NCBI GenBank assembly: GCA_963720235.1
Contig: OY970389.1
Coordinates: 4,402,001-4,466,000, forward strand
Direction: 5' to 3'
DNA from: JACMLC01 sp963720235
Lineage (GTDB): Bacteria > Acidobacteriota > Blastocatellia > Pyrinomonadales > Pyrinomonadaceae
DNA length: 64,000 nt
The notes below the pieces were generated by a model. It did no database searches and was not told the origin of the DNA. It was given only the letters and a program-made list of their open reading frames with translations. Made by a program: the position numbers and the translations under genes. Position 1 is the first letter of the stretch, and each line of letters begins with the position of its first letter. This document shows positions 63,501 to 64,000 of the stretch, piece by piece.

Positions 63501-63794
63501 AATGGCCGTCTGGGAAACACGCGCCTCCTGAAGGAAGCGACCATCAAAGAGATGCACACGCAGAGACACATAGGCGAATCACCGTTTATCTCATACGGCT
63601 TCTTCCGCCATTTTGAGAACAACCAGCAGGCGATGTTTCATAACGGAGGATGGGACGGAGCCATCAGCCAGATGATGCTCCTGCCTGAGCATAACCTCGG
63701 ATGGTTTGTCTCTTATACTTTCGGCGGCGACGTGCGCAGGCAGTTGCGCTGGGAACTGACGACCGCGCTGTTCGATCGCTACTTCCCGGAATAA
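60504..63794 (+). CDS. Double serine hydrolase (two beta-lactamase-fold domains joined by TPRs)
   Basis: The 1096-residue exported protein has two class-C-like domains (about 50-390 and 755-1096). The nucleophile pairs are Ser107-x-x-Lys110 (SVTK) in the first and SVSK in the second. The second has the standard YSN and HNG motifs; the first reads YTT in place of Tyr-x-Asn and has HDG. TPR-like helices lie between them (about 620-745). The signal peptide begins with SRKGAKAQRR, which is the translation of half a family A repeat. Ribosome site AAGGAG precedes the ATG. It probably acts on cell-wall peptides or esters; the substrate is not known. Confidence 0.92.
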   Translation: MKKISRKGAKAQRRGAVAFLLSLAMLMQAILTLPVRAQEKPAAETSKYAEKLRAFEEFVKKQMETDRVPGLTIGFVKDGFTWAKGFGQADLENKSPATAETVYRLASVTKPMTALAVLQLVEKGKINLDAEVQTYVPYYPKQKWPVTIRQLLGHLGGGQTGSGLGAERKTVREVVEAISKHELEAEPGTKFVYTTSGYNLLGAAIEGASGKSFAEYMRDYIWQPLGMMNTTMDNPRDVVQNRARGYELVDGRIKNAQFVDVSTRFGGGGASGTVTDLLRFARGLNQGKALSKEFVDLMYTPMANREGRFMAHQGGDWDYGMGWFVSPVNGRFAAHHDGGQKGTQTSLYRVPSENFAIAFACNLEGVDYSPYISRLYELVLDEAWDIRAYTKEKNDVALYKAMESAFKFGMMHYDRTRQPLTTNTQELAQAFAYFNTVVNREASSLSAQEAEQKIKDGRHPVAGQAFVKIGSWMAARLAERYGAERLNSYHKSGAISFFGDFIEVARATQNFPQELRFQDSFERTAAKWNQDWQKSFSAEIRNLKIAPGADMDAISAKLRSNFSGVEVYPNFVPELMRFQVGGVEVVKAQKLAAELYPNSDRAVGNYAIILLALGDKRPDEFKNVIGATDDARTLMKKSLELNANGIASAKILNMIANNWANEGAAHRIEKAMNVLRLAQELHPKEAVLYDSLGNIHWRKGEKTQAAEQYRKALEVDAKFEHAQSMLKRISEESQAGKRPTGPTDPKELEAFLNKFFSEQMDRLHVPGAIITVVKDGKLFFTKGYGFADLEKQIPVNPDKTLFRAYSVSKSFTATGVMQLVERGKLKMDEDVNKYLKRFKLKENFPEPVTLANLLTHTAGFVDTDSGVDSMFARGTYKGVALGDNLAGHMPPRSKAVGAFRYSNYGASLAGHVLEEVSGEPFEQYMEKHILQPLGMKHSTFLLPDKLPANIASDVAVGYRYVDGSYQRMTPDEGDFWTAPAANLLTTGTDISRFMIAHLNNGRLGNTRLLKEATIKEMHTQRHIGESPFISYGFFRHFENNQQAMFHNGGWDGAISQMMLLPEHNLGWFVSYTFGGDVRRQLRWELTTALFDRYFPE
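60511..60545. repeat. Half-copy of repeat family A inside a coding sequence
   Basis: TTTCCCGCAAAGGCGCAAAG / GCGCAAAGAAG is the usual left arm of family A. It lies within the signal-peptide codons of the double serine hydrolase. The complementary right arm is absent. Confidence 0.9.
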
Positions 63795-63799
63795 AGAGA

Positions 63800-63879
63800 A
63801 CCACAGAGGACACAGAGGAATTTGAAATCTGAAATCTCAAATTTCAAATTCCTCTGTGTTACTCTGTGTCCTCTGTGGT
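63800..63879. repeat. Family B palindromic repeat, copy 3
   Basis: CCACAGAGGACACAGAGGAA faces TTCCTCTGTGTTACTCTGTG / TCCTCTGTGG, with an inner GAATTTGAAATCTGAAATCTC / AAATTTCAAATTC palindrome. It separates the hydrolase from the response regulator. Confidence 0.85.
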
Positions 63880-63906
63880 GAATCAATCTTTGCGCTGCAC
63901 GCGACT

Positions 63907-64000
63907 ATGCCGAACATTCTTATCGCAGACGATCAAACAGATGTGCTCGAAGCCTTGCGCCTGCTGCTCAAAGGCGAAGGCTTCGGGACGGAGACCGTCA
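63907..64000 (+). CDS. Response regulator, N-terminus only (cut by window edge)
   Basis: 31 codons from the ATG at 63907 to the window end. MPNILIADDQTDVLEALRLL has the acidic pair (Asp8-Asp9) of a CheY-like receiver domain. The sequence resembles NtrC-type regulators, but the output domain is outside the window. No clear ribosome site is visible in the short gap in front of it, which is mostly a family B repeat. Confidence 0.7.
   Translation, partial: MPNILIADDQTDVLEALRLLLKGEGFGTETV

Noticed and set aside
223..63879. Palindromic repeat rows considered as CRISPR arrays
   Set aside because: Units are 6-9 bp in complementary arms without spacers of constant length, and no cas genes are present.
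1..64000. Insertion sequence or prophage behind the repeats
   Set aside because: No transposase, integrase, RAYT or phage structural gene could be recognised in any frame, so the repeats are not autonomous within this window.

Overview
The window looks like chromosomal DNA from a GC-rich, Gram-negative environmental bacterium, most probably an acidobacterium of the Blastocatellia type. This is inferred from the gene mix: two large secreted SBBP/FG-GAP proteins, an ECF sigma factor beside a multi-domain Ser/Thr kinase with TPRs, tandem HEAT-repeat proteins behind a sigma/anti-sigma pair, and a MacB-like permease. No rRNA, tRNA, CRISPR array, transposase or prophage was recognised.

Layout. The left edge (1-92, minus) holds the first codons of a probable RsbW-like ATPase. 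At 384-4586 (plus) lie aroA-aroK (overlapping), rtcB and a secreted protein of unknown function. At 4698-9954 (minus) are topoisomerase IB and a stress or redox cluster: SRPBCC membrane protein, zinc alcohol/formaldehyde dehydrogenase, a 59-codon ORF and an FAD-Rieske oxidoreductase. Then come galE (minus), a DUF1440 membrane protein (plus), a coiled-coil zinc-ribbon protein, a subtilase and a 92-aa protein (minus), and a helical-repeat protein (plus). At 16057-18690 (minus) lies era-prmA-rsmE. At 19065-25459 (plus) are an ECF sigma factor, its anti-sigma factor, two HEAT-repeat proteins, an NTF2-like protein and a dienelactone hydrolase.

At 25574-30721 (minus) a second ECF sigma factor precedes a 1473-aa kinase-cyclase-ATPase-TPR fusion. 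At 31096-36323 (plus) a giant SBBP/FG-GAP gene is split over three frames. At 36423-43299 (minus) are a YceH-family protein, a hybrid histidine kinase, aat, clpA and clpS; the last three make up the bacterial N-degron (leucine) pathway. A BaiN-type flavoprotein, an intact 2193-aa SBBP/FG-GAP protein and a glycine-zipper protein follow on the plus strand. At 52800-56801 (minus) a thiamine-dependent 2-keto-acid decarboxylase and an L-amino-acid-oxidase-like flavoenzyme form a two-gene operon that looks compositionally different from its surroundings. The right end (plus) holds a LolD/MacB-type ABC pair, a double-domain serine hydrolase and the start of a response regulator.

The most unusual trait is the density of palindromic repeats between genes. 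At least eight families are present. Family A is CGCAAAGGCGCAAAG-like with about eleven copies. Family B is CACAGAGGCACAGAG-like. Family C is a ~183-bp composite palindrome built on GCCCCGNNNGGGGC, with three copies placed directly at stop codons. Family D is a ~170-230-bp four-hairpin element with three copies. Families E to H have one or two copies each. Several run into coding sequence, and one half-copy now encodes the basic start of a signal peptide. Other leads are a tandem 81-residue repeat inserted in the amino-acid-oxidase-like enzyme and three apparent single-base frameshifts.
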